A DNA stretch of 49,095 nucleotides from an uncultured Pseudomonadota bacterium. GTDB taxonomy: Bacteria > Myxococcota_A > UBA796 > GCA-2862545. Under the pieces are notes generated by a model that made no database searches, was not told the origin of the DNA, and saw only the letters and a list, made by a program, of their open reading frames with translations. Of this stretch, positions 39,814-48,316 are shown piece by piece (position 1 is the first letter of the stretch; every line of letters starts with the position of its first letter). The stretch covers positions 1 to 49,095 of the forward strand of contig CAIOSP010000075.1 in NCBI GenBank assembly GCA_903861005.1, given 5' to 3'. Position numbers and translations under genes: made by a program.

Positions 39814-40551
39814 TCAGGGCGTCTGGCGGGGTGCGGGCACCGCGATCGGCACCACCAGCGCACCCTGGGCGTCCACGTCTTCGGCGTGCATGCGGTCCAG
39901 GATCAAGCGACGCTGCACACCGTCGGAGAGGCTCTCGACCGTCGCCCACACGCCGACCAGCTCGCCGTTCGCGTCCCACGCGCCCGGACCGATCACGCAG
40001 CGGCGTGTGTCCTCGTAGGCGAACTGGGCCGAGAGGTCATCGATCGAGAGCTGGTAGGCGAGGCCGACGCGCAGGGGCGTATGGTCCGCCGTCCCTGCGA
40101 TGCGGATCCGGCCCCAGCGTCCATCCGCAAGGATGGAGTCCCAGGTCCACCACGGCCCGTCGCCGTCCGTGACCACCTCGGCCTCACCCGGAAAGAGCGC
40201 ATTACGTCGGACAAAACGAACAAACGAGCGACGCGACAGGAGGCGCGCGCCCAGCTCGGGATCCAGGCTGGTGGCCTGCAGGACGCCCTCATCCGGGAGG
40301 TCCGCGGCGGTGTCCGGCTCAGTGAGCGCGTTCGCGCGGAGCTCGACCAGCTGAGCGATCGAGTCGGGCGAGGGCATGCCGGTCGACTCCACCCAGCCGA
40401 GCGCGCCGAGCGCGTCGCCACGCAGCGCGGGGTCGAGCGCGAGCAGGGTCGCCCGAAGGCGATCCAAGTCGGGCGCGTCCTCACCGAGCGCCAGCGCGTC
40501 GAGCGCGGCGCGGAGCAAAGCGAGGTCGTTGGCGGGTCGGTGCTGGTGCAT
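39814..40551 (-). CDS. Protein of unknown function (245 aa)
   Basis: A cytosolic protein without a signal peptide. The N-terminal third is helical and Ala/Leu-rich (LLRAALDALALGEDAPDLDR); the middle and C-terminus contain more beta-like sequence (DGPWWTWDSILADGRWGRIR; RVGLAYQLSIDDLSAQFAYE). I do not recognise a family. The ATG at 40551 has GAGGA upstream. It is divergent from the thioesterase gene. Confidence 0.6.
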   Translation of the reverse strand: MHQHRPANDLALLRAALDALALGEDAPDLDRLRATLLALDPALRGDALGALGWVESTGMPSPDSIAQLVELRANALTEPDTAADLPDEGVLQATSLDPELGARLLSRRSFVRFVRRNALFPGEAEVVTDGDGPWWTWDSILADGRWGRIRIAGTADHTPLRVGLAYQLSIDDLSAQFAYEDTRRCVIGPGAWDANGELVGVWATVESLSDGVQRRLILDRMHAEDVDAQGALVVPIAVPAPRQTP

Positions 40552-40649
40552 GGGGGGCGTCCTCGGGACAGTTCACGATAGCGACCTCTCCACGCGCCGT
40601 AAAGGGTAGGCGTCCGCCGCGCGTGCTACCGGCGACGCCAGAGGTGGCC

Positions 40650-41420
40650 ATGCCGGTGGACCCCAGCCTTCTCCCCGTCGAGCGCCCCAACCCGGACGCG
40701 CCGCTGCGCCTGGTCTGCCTGCCGTTCGCGGGTGGCGGCGCCGGCGTGTACGGGAGCTGGTCGTCCGCGTTCGGCGATCGGGTCGACGTGATCCCCGTCC
40801 AGCTGCCGGGGCGCGAGCGCCGCCTGCGCGACCGGCCGTACACCGCGATGGCGCCGCTGGTCACCGATCTGCTCGACACCCTGATCCCCTTGCTCGATCG
40901 ACCCTGGGTGGTGTTTGGCCACAGCATGGGGGCGTCGATCGGCTACGCGCTGGCTCGCGCCGCCACCGCCGCTGGGCTCCCACCGACTCACTTGGTCGTG
41001 TCCGCGCGCCGGGCGCCCGGCGTGCCCTCGCCTCACCCGCCCTTCTTCGCGCTGCCCGACGCGCTGCTCGTCAGCGAGACGGAGCGGCACTACGGCCCGA
41101 TGCCGGCGCTCGTGCGCGACAACCCTGGCGTGCTCGCCACATTCCTGCCGACGATGCGCGCAGACTACCAACTCCTCGACACTTGGCGTGCGCCCACCGA
41201 CGTCGTCCTTGACTCGGCGGTGACCGCGATCGTCGGCGCCGAGGACGCGACGGTCAGGCCCGATCAGGTGGAGGGCTGGGAGCGCGTCACCCGCGGTCCG
41301 TTCGAGATGCGGCTCGTCGACGGGGGTCACTTCGACGGGATCCGCGCCCGCCATGACGTGCGCGAGATCGTGCGGGGGATCGTGGGCGGCGTCGCAGCAG
41401 GCCGCGTCTGCGGCTCCTAG
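40650..41420 (+). CDS. Type II thioesterase (GrsT-like alpha/beta hydrolase)
   Basis: A 256-residue alpha/beta hydrolase. It starts with the family's LVCLPFAGGGAGVYGSWSSA, then VIPVQLPGRERRL, the nucleophile elbow GHSMG with S92, RAPGVPSPHPPFFALP, and catalytic Asp and His candidates in GAEDATVRPD and DGGHFDG. Type II thioesterases remove stalled acyl groups from non-ribosomal peptide or polyketide carrier proteins. No synthase gene is in the window, so it may act in trans. Of the in-frame starts I prefer ATG 40650 with GAGG upstream at 40641. Confidence 0.93.
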   Translation: MPVDPSLLPVERPNPDAPLRLVCLPFAGGGAGVYGSWSSAFGDRVDVIPVQLPGRERRLRDRPYTAMAPLVTDLLDTLIPLLDRPWVVFGHSMGASIGYALARAATAAGLPPTHLVVSARRAPGVPSPHPPFFALPDALLVSETERHYGPMPALVRDNPGVLATFLPTMRADYQLLDTWRAPTDVVLDSAVTAIVGAEDATVRPDQVEGWERVTRGPFEMRLVDGGHFDGIRARHDVREIVRGIVGGVAAGRVCGS

Positions 41421-41445
41421 GCCAAGGAACCCGCCGACCCGTCGT

Positions 41446-43071
41446 TCAACGACCGCCGCGGTAGATCATCACTCGGCCGACCGGTCGACCCGAGGCGTCG
41501 GGCGTGCCCGGCGCGCCTACCGCGATCTCCGGCACACCGTCTCCGTCCAGGTCGCCCACTTCACCGACCGATCCCCCAAAGCGCGCGCCCGGGATGGTTC
41601 CGGTCAGCACCTGCGTGGCGTCGTCGAGCGAGAGCGTGCGCTGTCCGGCGCCGCCGCCGGGGAGCACGTCCGGGCCATCTGGGAAGAGCATGGCGCTCGT
41701 GAAGACGTGGACGCGTCCCACGTCGAGGGCGTCGCTGCTGTCCACGTAGGGATCGCCGATCAGCAGGTCACCCAGGCCGTCGCCATCGAGGTCATGCACG
41801 CCTGCGATTGCGGCCACGGTCGCGACGCTCGCGCGGGTGGTGACGATCCGGACCGCCGCGCGATCCTCGATCAGGAAGATGCTGCCGAGCTGCCCGAGCA
41901 TCTCCTCGCCGCGCACGATGAACACCACCACGTCATCGGGCGTGTCGTAGCTTCCGGCGAGCACCAGCTCGTCTACGCCGCCCCCGTCCATGTCTGGGAC
42001 CACCGCGACCACGCTGCCGATCCGGGCTTCGTCGTCGCGCCAGCGCAGCTCCTCTTCGACGTAGGAGAAGAAGGTCTCGGCGCGCAGGTTCACCGCGTAG
42101 GCGCTGTAGGGCTCCAGCACCGGCTTCTCGGTCTTGGGCGCAGGGAGCGTGGTGTCGCCAAACAGCCAGGCGCGGCCCCAGTTCTTCTGGTCCCACAGGC
42201 CCCAGGCGTCGTTGGGGTGCATCGGCGCGCCCACGACGAGGCCGGAGCGGTGGACGTCGCGCGGGTCGCCATCGAAGGTCGCGATGGAGTAGCCGAAGGC
42301 ACAGTCCGCGCCGACGTACGGGAACGAGGCCGTCTCGTCGCGCAGCGAGGTGGTCGTGCCCAAGGGCAACGTGGCGCTGTGCACGACGAAGACCGTGCCG
42401 CTGGCCGCGGCGCCCATCGTCGCGTTCGGCGCCCCAACCACCAGCTCTTCAAAGGCGTCGTCGTCGACGCTGTCGACCACCGCGAGCGCGGTGCCCGCGC
42501 GGTAGCGTGAATTGCCCACCAGGCGCGTCGCGACGCTGGACAGCTGAAGCGCCGTCCCGCGCTCAAGCTCGCTCGTGGTGGCGATGACCACCATGCCCGC
42601 GTCCGCGCCACCCGCGTCATTGCCCGGCGCCGCGACCACAAGCTCCCGCCCGGTCTGCCCATCGCGCGAGCTCAAGGACGTGTACGTGGCGCCCGCGCCG
42701 TCGCCGTTGGCCTCGCCCACCACCACATGCGCGGCGTCCGCAGCTTGAATGGACGACGTCTCCGCGAGCGTCGCCGAGTCGAACACGAGCACGGATCCAC
42801 GCGCACCGTGCGCGCCCGGAGATCCGATCGCGAGGTCATCCACGCCGTCGCCGTCCACGTCCCCTACAGGGGCAAGCGCGCCGCCGAGGGCGTCGTTCGC
42901 GGCGTCTCCCGTCACCACCCAGCGCGCGTCGCAGGGCCCCTTCGCGCCGAGCACCGTGGCGCGCCCCGAGTGATGCGCGGCCAGCGCACACGGGTCCGCG
43001 GACGCGTCGAATTCGTCGGAGGTGACAAACGGTGCGCACGCAGACAGACCGAGCAGGAGTAAACGCTTCAC
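41446..43071 (-). CDS. FG-GAP repeat (integrin-like beta-propeller) lipoprotein
   Basis: A 541-residue lipoprotein: VKRLLLLGLSACAP gives a short signal with lipobox LSAC (Cys 12). The body contains FG-GAP repeats with calcium sites, for example GDVDGDGVDDLAIGSPGAHG, LDGDGLGDLLIGDP and GDLDGDGVPEIAVGAPG, which build a seven-bladed beta-propeller as in integrin alpha chains. The GTG at 43071 overlaps the stop of the upstream lipoprotein gene (GTGA). It would be a surface adhesion or binding protein; the ligand is unknown. Confidence 0.88.
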   Translation of the reverse strand: MKRLLLLGLSACAPFVTSDEFDASADPCALAAHHSGRATVLGAKGPCDARWVVTGDAANDALGGALAPVGDVDGDGVDDLAIGSPGAHGARGSVLVFDSATLAETSSIQAADAAHVVVGEANGDGAGATYTSLSSRDGQTGRELVVAAPGNDAGGADAGMVVIATTSELERGTALQLSSVATRLVGNSRYRAGTALAVVDSVDDDAFEELVVGAPNATMGAAASGTVFVVHSATLPLGTTTSLRDETASFPYVGADCAFGYSIATFDGDPRDVHRSGLVVGAPMHPNDAWGLWDQKNWGRAWLFGDTTLPAPKTEKPVLEPYSAYAVNLRAETFFSYVEEELRWRDDEARIGSVVAVVPDMDGGGVDELVLAGSYDTPDDVVVFIVRGEEMLGQLGSIFLIEDRAAVRIVTTRASVATVAAIAGVHDLDGDGLGDLLIGDPYVDSSDALDVGRVHVFTSAMLFPDGPDVLPGGGAGQRTLSLDDATQVLTGTIPGARFGGSVGEVGDLDGDGVPEIAVGAPGTPDASGRPVGRVMIYRGGR

Positions 43072-43790
43072 AGGCAACCATCCACGAGGGTTCGACCCAG
43101 CTCAATCCAACCGGTGCTCCCCGCCAAGGCATAGACCTCAAGCTGGACATCGTACAGGCCGATCGTCATGGCTTGGGGGTTGTGCCCCGCGCTCGCCACC
43201 AGCGGCCCCAAGGGGATGCGGTAGTCGAGCGTGCGCCCAGGCTCGAGCGCATCGGCGGAATTTCGAAGCGCACGGGTGTCCGCGCCGTCGCTGTTGTCGG
43301 CGGTGCAACCGTCCCCATCGGCGTTCAGCGTGGTCAACTGGATCGGGAGGTCCAGCAGCGAGACATGGACGCCGTCGTCGGTGCCATGGAGTTTGAGGCG
43401 AATCCCGGTGAGCGCGAACGTGCGCTCGGCGGACAGAACCTCTGCGTCGCAGCTCAGCTCGACCTCCACCGCCAGCTCCGAGGCCGACCGGAACAAGCTC
43501 CCAAAGTCCTTCGACGAGAGGGTACAGGGGTTGCATCCCCCGCCGGGTCCCACGTTCAACACCGCCGCGGTTCCATTCCAGGACGCGGAAGGCCGAATAC
43601 CCCACACGACGTCTGCGTCCGCAGGCCCGTCAAAGACCCAGGGGTGGTTGTTGCCGGGAGGACGGTCCATCTCGCGGATACAGTCGGGCAGCGCAGGCGC
43701 GACAGCCGTGTCACCCCGGAAAGGCAGCACGGCGTCGTCCGGCGGCGGCGCACAGCACGTCGCGGCGAGACCCAACACACCCATCGCCAT
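43068..43790 (-). CDS. Lipoprotein of unknown function
   Basis: A 240-residue lipoprotein. MAMGVLGLAATCCAPPPDDA gives a signal peptide with lipobox AATC (Cys 11). The mature part is rich in polar residues and may be beta-sandwich (VEVELSCDAEVLSAERTFAL; GIRLKLHGTDDGVHVSLLD). I do not recognise a family. Start chosen at ATG 43790 because it gives a proper signal peptide; ATG 43835 would add 15 residues. It is co-translated with the FG-GAP protein downstream. Confidence 0.75.
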   Translation of the reverse strand: MAMGVLGLAATCCAPPPDDAVLPFRGDTAVAPALPDCIREMDRPPGNNHPWVFDGPADADVVWGIRPSASWNGTAAVLNVGPGGGCNPCTLSSKDFGSLFRSASELAVEVELSCDAEVLSAERTFALTGIRLKLHGTDDGVHVSLLDLPIQLTTLNADGDGCTADNSDGADTRALRNSADALEPGRTLDYRIPLGPLVASAGHNPQAMTIGLYDVQLEVYALAGSTGWIELGRTLVDGCL

Positions 43791-43878
43791 CGATGGACGA
43801 ACCAAGATAGATACCCCTGCCCGGCGTGCTAACATGAGTCGGGACGTGACGCGGGACGATGGAAGGGGGGAGTTTTAC

Positions 43879-44658
43879 GTGTTGAGTGCGATCTCATGGA
43901 TGGTCTTCACGATCCTACCGGCGCTCGCTGCTGAGCCTTGCGACGTGGAAAGCGTCGTTGCCGCGTCGCAAGCGGCAAACGCACGTGTCGTGGCCTCCGA
44001 CGTGCTCGGCTTCGAGCGTGACGTCATGCGACTCCAGGCGCAGCTCGAGTGCGTCAAGGCCCCGCTCCCGCCCGACGTCGCCGCCGAGGTCCACCTCACG
44101 CTCGGGTTGTGGCACTGGGCCCACAGCGAAGATGAGCTCGCCACCGCCTCAATGCGGGCCGCGCGGCGTGCGGCGCCCACCCGGCTGCTCCCGGACGACC
44201 TCTTTCCCCAGGGTGACGCGCTGCGCGTCGCGTTCGACGGGGCGACCACGGACCACCCGTTCAAGCTGGTCCGCGCACCGGCGGAGCGCGTGATCTGGTT
44301 CGATGGTGTGATCACGCGCGAGCGTCCGATCGACACGCCAACGCTGGTCCAGGTGGGCGGTCAGGATGGGATACCGAGCGTGAGCCGCGTGCTGCTCCCG
44401 ACGGACCCGGTGCCGTCACCGCCGTGGGTCCACAAGCAGCGCCGGGACCTGGCGATCGTCTCTGCGACCACGGGCGCCGCGGCCATCGCGCTCTACGCCG
44501 GGGCGTGGGCGGTGCACCAGCAGTTCCACAACCTCCCCGGTGACGACATCCCTGCACTCGAGCGCGACCGCGCGACCGCGAACCGGCTGTCCATCAGCGC
44601 GCTCGTCAGCGCGCTCGTCTCGGTCGGCACCGGGGTGACGATCGCGGTCCTCCGGTGA
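43879..44658 (+). CDS. Exported protein with two C-terminal membrane segments, coupled to a Ser/Thr kinase
   Basis: A 259-residue protein. Chosen GTG start 43879 (GGGGGGAG upstream) gives a signal-like VLSAISWMVFTILPALAAEP. A helical, Cys-containing region (about 20-105, ALAAEPCDVESVVAAS...) suggests repeat-like helices, and about 190-205 and 235-259 are hydrophobic (LAIVSATTGAAAIALYAGAW; LISALVSALVSVGTG-like). The start of the kinase overlaps its stop (GTGA), so the two are made together. It may be a sensor or partner of the kinase. No family is recognised. An ATG at 43834 is an alternative start. Confidence 0.75.
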   Translation: MLSAISWMVFTILPALAAEPCDVESVVAASQAANARVVASDVLGFERDVMRLQAQLECVKAPLPPDVAAEVHLTLGLWHWAHSEDELATASMRAARRAAPTRLLPDDLFPQGDALRVAFDGATTDHPFKLVRAPAERVIWFDGVITRERPIDTPTLVQVGGQDGIPSVSRVLLPTDPVPSPPWVHKQRRDLAIVSATTGAAAIALYAGAWAVHQQFHNLPGDDIPALERDRATANRLSISALVSALVSVGTGVTIAVLR

Positions 44659-46184
44659 GCGCACGAGTCCACAGCGCGGGAGATCGCCTCGACCGCTTCG
44701 AGGTGGTCAGCGTCCTGGGTGACGGAGGCTCGGCCACCGTCTACCGGGTGCGCCACGTGCTGCTGGGCTCGGAGTACGCGCTCAAGCTGGTCGCGGCGCC
44801 GTCGGGCGAAGACCGTGAGCGCCTCCTTCGCGAGGGCCGCGCGCAGTCGACGCTTCGACACCGCAACATCGTCCCCGTGCTCGACGCGGTGTCGATCGGC
44901 GAAGACCTCGGCCTGGTGTTGGAGCTGGTGGATGGTCCCGATCTCGCCCGATGGCTGGAGACGCATCGCCCAGACCTGGCGACGGTGGATCGAATGGCGA
45001 CCGATCTGTTCGACGGCCTCGCGCTGGCCCACGCGCACGGCTTCATCCATCGCGATCTCAAGCCGTCGAACGTGCTCATCGCCAACCCTGATGGCGACGT
45101 GACGGCGAGGGTCGTGGACTTCGGCCTCGCCAAGGACTTCACCGACGTCAGCCCGGGCCTGACTCAGTCGACCTGGATCTTTGGGACGCCGGCCTACGCC
45201 GCGCCGGAGCAGGCCGCTGGCGCGAGCACGGTGGATGTACGGGCTGACGTGTTCTCCCTGGGGGCGGTCCTCTACGAGATCGCGACCGGCCAGCGCGCGT
45301 TCCCGGGCAAGAACATCCTCGACGTCATGCAGACCGCGGCGGACGAGAAGTACGCGGATCCTCGCACGCTGCGTGAGGACATCCCGACTCGCATGGTGAT
45401 GGCGATCCATGCGGCGCTCCGCGCCAATCCGGAAGACCGCGTGCCGGACGTTGCGACCCTCCGCGCGATCTGGTCGAGCTCAGGCGCACCGGCAGCTGCG
45501 CTCGCTCCGCCGCCACGACGCGCCATGGTCGAGGTGACGCCGGCTCCGGTCGCGATCGCCGCCGACGCGTCCCGCTGGCCGGTGTGGGTCGGGCTGGGCG
45601 TGGCGGCGCTCGTCGTCACGGTCATGGTGGTCGGGATGACCCCGCGCGCGACGGGACCGTACGACCCTACTCCGCAGGCACCGGAGCCCTCAACGCCTGT
45701 CAGCGGAGGGACCGCGAACGTAGCCGAGGATGCACCCGAAGCACCTGCGCCCGCGCCGCAGGCCACTTCGTCCGACGCCGCTGTACCGTCGACACCGGGC
45801 TCGGCGGCGCTGCACGCACCAGCCGGGCCGAAGCCTCGGGTCGCTGCCTCCCAGACGTCCGACATCGCGTCGCCGCTACCGCCGCCGACCCCCACCGCCA
45901 CGCTCACGTCCGCGGCGGAGCCGCCCGCGCCGAAGCCCCCGCCAAAGGTTCGAATCGAGGGGGACGTCAGTGAGGTCGTCCTGTTCGCCGCCGACGGGGA
46001 GCGCGTATCGCCGGGCGTCGTGCGGGAGGGCTCCTACGTCGTCGAGGCACGATTTCGCGCGGACGAGCCACGCGTCCACGCGCTCAGTCTCGATCTCAGC
46101 GCCGGTGACGTGGTCACCGTGACGTGCAGCGCGGGCCTGCGCCGCTGCGCGCCGCGCAAACTCTCGAGCGCGGAAGCGCCGTAG
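44655..46184 (+). CDS. Hanks-type transmembrane Ser/Thr protein kinase
   Basis: A 509-residue kinase. The GTG start overlaps the previous stop. The kinase domain spans about 13-280: glycine loop LGDGGSATVY (21-30), invariant K44, catalytic loop HRDLKPSN (H132-N139), DFG at 155-157, and the activation segment GTPAYAAPEQ. All key residues are present. A Pro-rich juxtamembrane part follows, then one membrane helix (about 309-329, WVGLGVAALVVTVMVV), then a Pro/Ala/Thr-rich periplasmic stretch and a small C-terminal beta domain (PEGA-like: IEGDVSEVVLFAADGERV). Such kinases are abundant in Myxococcota. The coupled upstream protein is a candidate partner. Confidence 0.95.
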   Translation: MSARVHSAGDRLDRFEVVSVLGDGGSATVYRVRHVLLGSEYALKLVAAPSGEDRERLLREGRAQSTLRHRNIVPVLDAVSIGEDLGLVLELVDGPDLARWLETHRPDLATVDRMATDLFDGLALAHAHGFIHRDLKPSNVLIANPDGDVTARVVDFGLAKDFTDVSPGLTQSTWIFGTPAYAAPEQAAGASTVDVRADVFSLGAVLYEIATGQRAFPGKNILDVMQTAADEKYADPRTLREDIPTRMVMAIHAALRANPEDRVPDVATLRAIWSSSGAPAAALAPPPRRAMVEVTPAPVAIAADASRWPVWVGLGVAALVVTVMVVGMTPRATGPYDPTPQAPEPSTPVSGGTANVAEDAPEAPAPAPQATSSDAAVPSTPGSAALHAPAGPKPRVAASQTSDIASPLPPPTPTATLTSAAEPPAPKPPPKVRIEGDVSEVVLFAADGERVSPGVVREGSYVVEARFRADEPRVHALSLDLSAGDVVTVTCSAGLRRCAPRKLSSAEAP

Positions 46185-46311
46185 CTGTGGCTTGCGCGAG
46201 GAGCTGCGCCTGCTGGGGTCGCGTCGATCGTCATCGCGTCGCGTGACCGACCGAGTCAGGCACAAGCGCGCGCCCGAGCGTTCGTCGCCCGGGTGCGCGC
46301 CGATCCGAAGC

Positions 46312-48222
46312 CTACGGGCAGCTGAGGGTCAGGGCCACGTCGTACACCGAGCAGGTGAACGACGAGCCGAAGCCCACCACCTGCAGGTACACGTCGAGGT
46401 CGGAGCCGCCGCGGTTGGTGTAGGACACAGCCTCACCGTCGTCGGTGCCCAGCGACGTGTCGAGGTCGGCGGAGGCCGCGTCCAGAAGACGGATGTCGAT
46501 GTCGCCCATCGCGTCGACGAAGTTGACGTCACCGTTGAGCGTGCAGCCCGCCGGGATGACCGCGTGGTAGAAGTCCAGGTCGGGCGCGATCTCGACGCGA
46601 TCGGCGCTGAACGCGCTGCTGCTGGGGCCCACACCCGTCTCGGTCGCGGAGCCGATGTCGTCGTTGGATTCGTAAGGGTCGGCGCCGCACACGCCTGCGT
46701 CGGCAGGATCCGGGCAGTACACGTCGACGGACAGGTCGTAGGTGTTGCAGGACTGGCTGGCGACGGTCACGACCTGCAGCCACACGCGCGTGTCCGAGGT
46801 GTCGGTGTCCGCGGCGTCCGCGGCCAGGTAGGCGACCGCTTCGCGGTTGGTGTAGCCCGTGGAGTAGGACAGCTCGCCCACCGCGTCGAACAGGTGGAGG
46901 TCGAGATCGCCACCGACGGGCGCCGAGTTCATCTCCGCGTAGAGCGCGCAGCCGTGCGGCACCTCGACGGCGAACCAATCCTCGCTGACCACCTCGCGCG
47001 CGTCCGAGCCGACGTCGGTGGCGGTCCAGGTGCCGGCGCTGCCCGACACGACCGTCTCAGTGGCGGAGGCGCGGTCGTTGTTGTCCTCAAACGTGTCGTT
47101 CGCGCAGGCCACGGCGTCGATGCCCGGGGCGCTGCCGTCGCAGGTCACCTCGACGTCGATGTCGTAGAGCGCGCACTCTAGATCAGGCGTGTAGACCTCG
47201 AGGTACACGACCGCCGGGTAGTCGCTGGGGTTGAAGGACACGACGTCCTCGACGCCCGAGTTGCTGGTGCCCGCGTCACCGTCGGTGGTGGGGGCCGAGA
47301 GGTAGGCCTGCACGTCCGCGTCGGCCGGGTCGTAGGAGATCGTCGCCGCGGCGCCGCAGCCCGGGTCCAAGGGGATCGCGTAGAAGTCGCGGTCGAGCAT
47401 CGCGCCGTTCAGGGCGACGTCGGCCTGGCTGTAGGTGCCGGTGCCGACGATGCCGACCTGGGTCGCCGTGCCGGTGTCGTCGTTCGGCTCATCCGAGTCA
47501 CCGCCGACGCACGCGCCGGGGCAGACGATCGCAAAGTCGACCGTGTAGGACAGGCAGGTGCTGTCGTACTGCGACACGGACGAGCGCACATCGACCGGCG
47601 CGCCCGTGTTGTTCGGGTAGGAGGCGTGCAGCTCGCCGTCCACGTCGAACGGCGCGGTGTAGAAGCCACCGGCCGGGGCCATTCCCACATCCGGCGGGGT
47701 CGCCGCGGGGTCAAAGGTGACCGTCATGTCCAAGCGGCAGCCCGCGGGCACGGACGCCTGGTAGTTGTCGATGTCGACGCCGTTGAGCTGCGCGCCCGCC
47801 GACGCGAACGTGTCGCCCTGCGCGGCGACGCCCGTGGGCGTGGACTGCGGCGGGACCGAGTTGGGCTCGTAGGGGTCCGTGGGGGCGCAGAAGTCGCCGT
47901 AGGTGGAGGTGTCGCCCGCACCCCAGCCGGTGCCGCCCGCGCCGCCCGTGTGGCCCGTGTGCCACGACCAAGCCGAGTCGCCCGTATCAGAGGTGTCCGC
48001 CGTGTCCGCCCCGCCCAGGTCCGTGTCCGCGTCGGTGTCCGCGTCGGTGTCGGTCGGGTCGAACGCGGTGTCGCCGGAGTCCGCGACGTCCGTGTCGGCG
48101 TCGACGTCCGTGTCCGGGTTCTGATCGGTCGTGACGTCGATGTCCGAGTCGCCGGTGTCGACGGGCTTGGGATCAGACGAACACGCGAGGAGGAGGACCG
48201 CAGTGTACGGCAACAGGCGCAT
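46312..48222 (-). CDS. Large lipoprotein with Asp/Thr linker and four PPC-like repeats
   Basis: A 636-residue lipoprotein: MRLLPYTAVLLLACSSDP has lipobox LLAC (Cys 14), then an Asp/Thr/Gly-rich linker to about residue 110 with DTDADTDADTD runs. Four modules follow, each opening with a DP-EPN-type motif (DPYEPNSV, DEPNDDTG, DTFEDNND, DPYESNDD) and with Cys pairs near the ends (LDMTVTF..., STCLSYTVDF). This matches PPC-like (bacterial pre-peptidase C-terminal) beta-sandwich repeats. The ATG at 48222 has AAGGA upstream. It is likely a surface or secreted structural protein. No catalytic motif is seen. Confidence 0.85.
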   Translation of the reverse strand: MRLLPYTAVLLLACSSDPKPVDTGDSDIDVTTDQNPDTDVDADTDVADSGDTAFDPTDTDADTDADTDLGGADTADTSDTGDSAWSWHTGHTGGAGGTGWGAGDTSTYGDFCAPTDPYEPNSVPPQSTPTGVAAQGDTFASAGAQLNGVDIDNYQASVPAGCRLDMTVTFDPAATPPDVGMAPAGGFYTAPFDVDGELHASYPNNTGAPVDVRSSVSQYDSTCLSYTVDFAIVCPGACVGGDSDEPNDDTGTATQVGIVGTGTYSQADVALNGAMLDRDFYAIPLDPGCGAAATISYDPADADVQAYLSAPTTDGDAGTSNSGVEDVVSFNPSDYPAVVYLEVYTPDLECALYDIDVEVTCDGSAPGIDAVACANDTFEDNNDRASATETVVSGSAGTWTATDVGSDAREVVSEDWFAVEVPHGCALYAEMNSAPVGGDLDLHLFDAVGELSYSTGYTNREAVAYLAADAADTDTSDTRVWLQVVTVASQSCNTYDLSVDVYCPDPADAGVCGADPYESNDDIGSATETGVGPSSSAFSADRVEIAPDLDFYHAVIPAGCTLNGDVNFVDAMGDIDIRLLDAASADLDTSLGTDDGEAVSYTNRGGSDLDVYLQVVGFGSSFTCSVYDVALTLSCP

Positions 48223-48316
48223 GGAGCATCCTTGGAAGGCGCGCCCTATTATCGCGTCCTTCGCGAAAAATCCGCTCCGATCTTCGCGAGGACCACGTGC
48301 GGACGCACTTTCCCGC

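Noticed and set aside
40650-41420. Thioesterase as part of an NRPS/PKS cluster
   Set aside because: Neighbours are unrelated lipoproteins and unknown genes; no synthase modules in the window.
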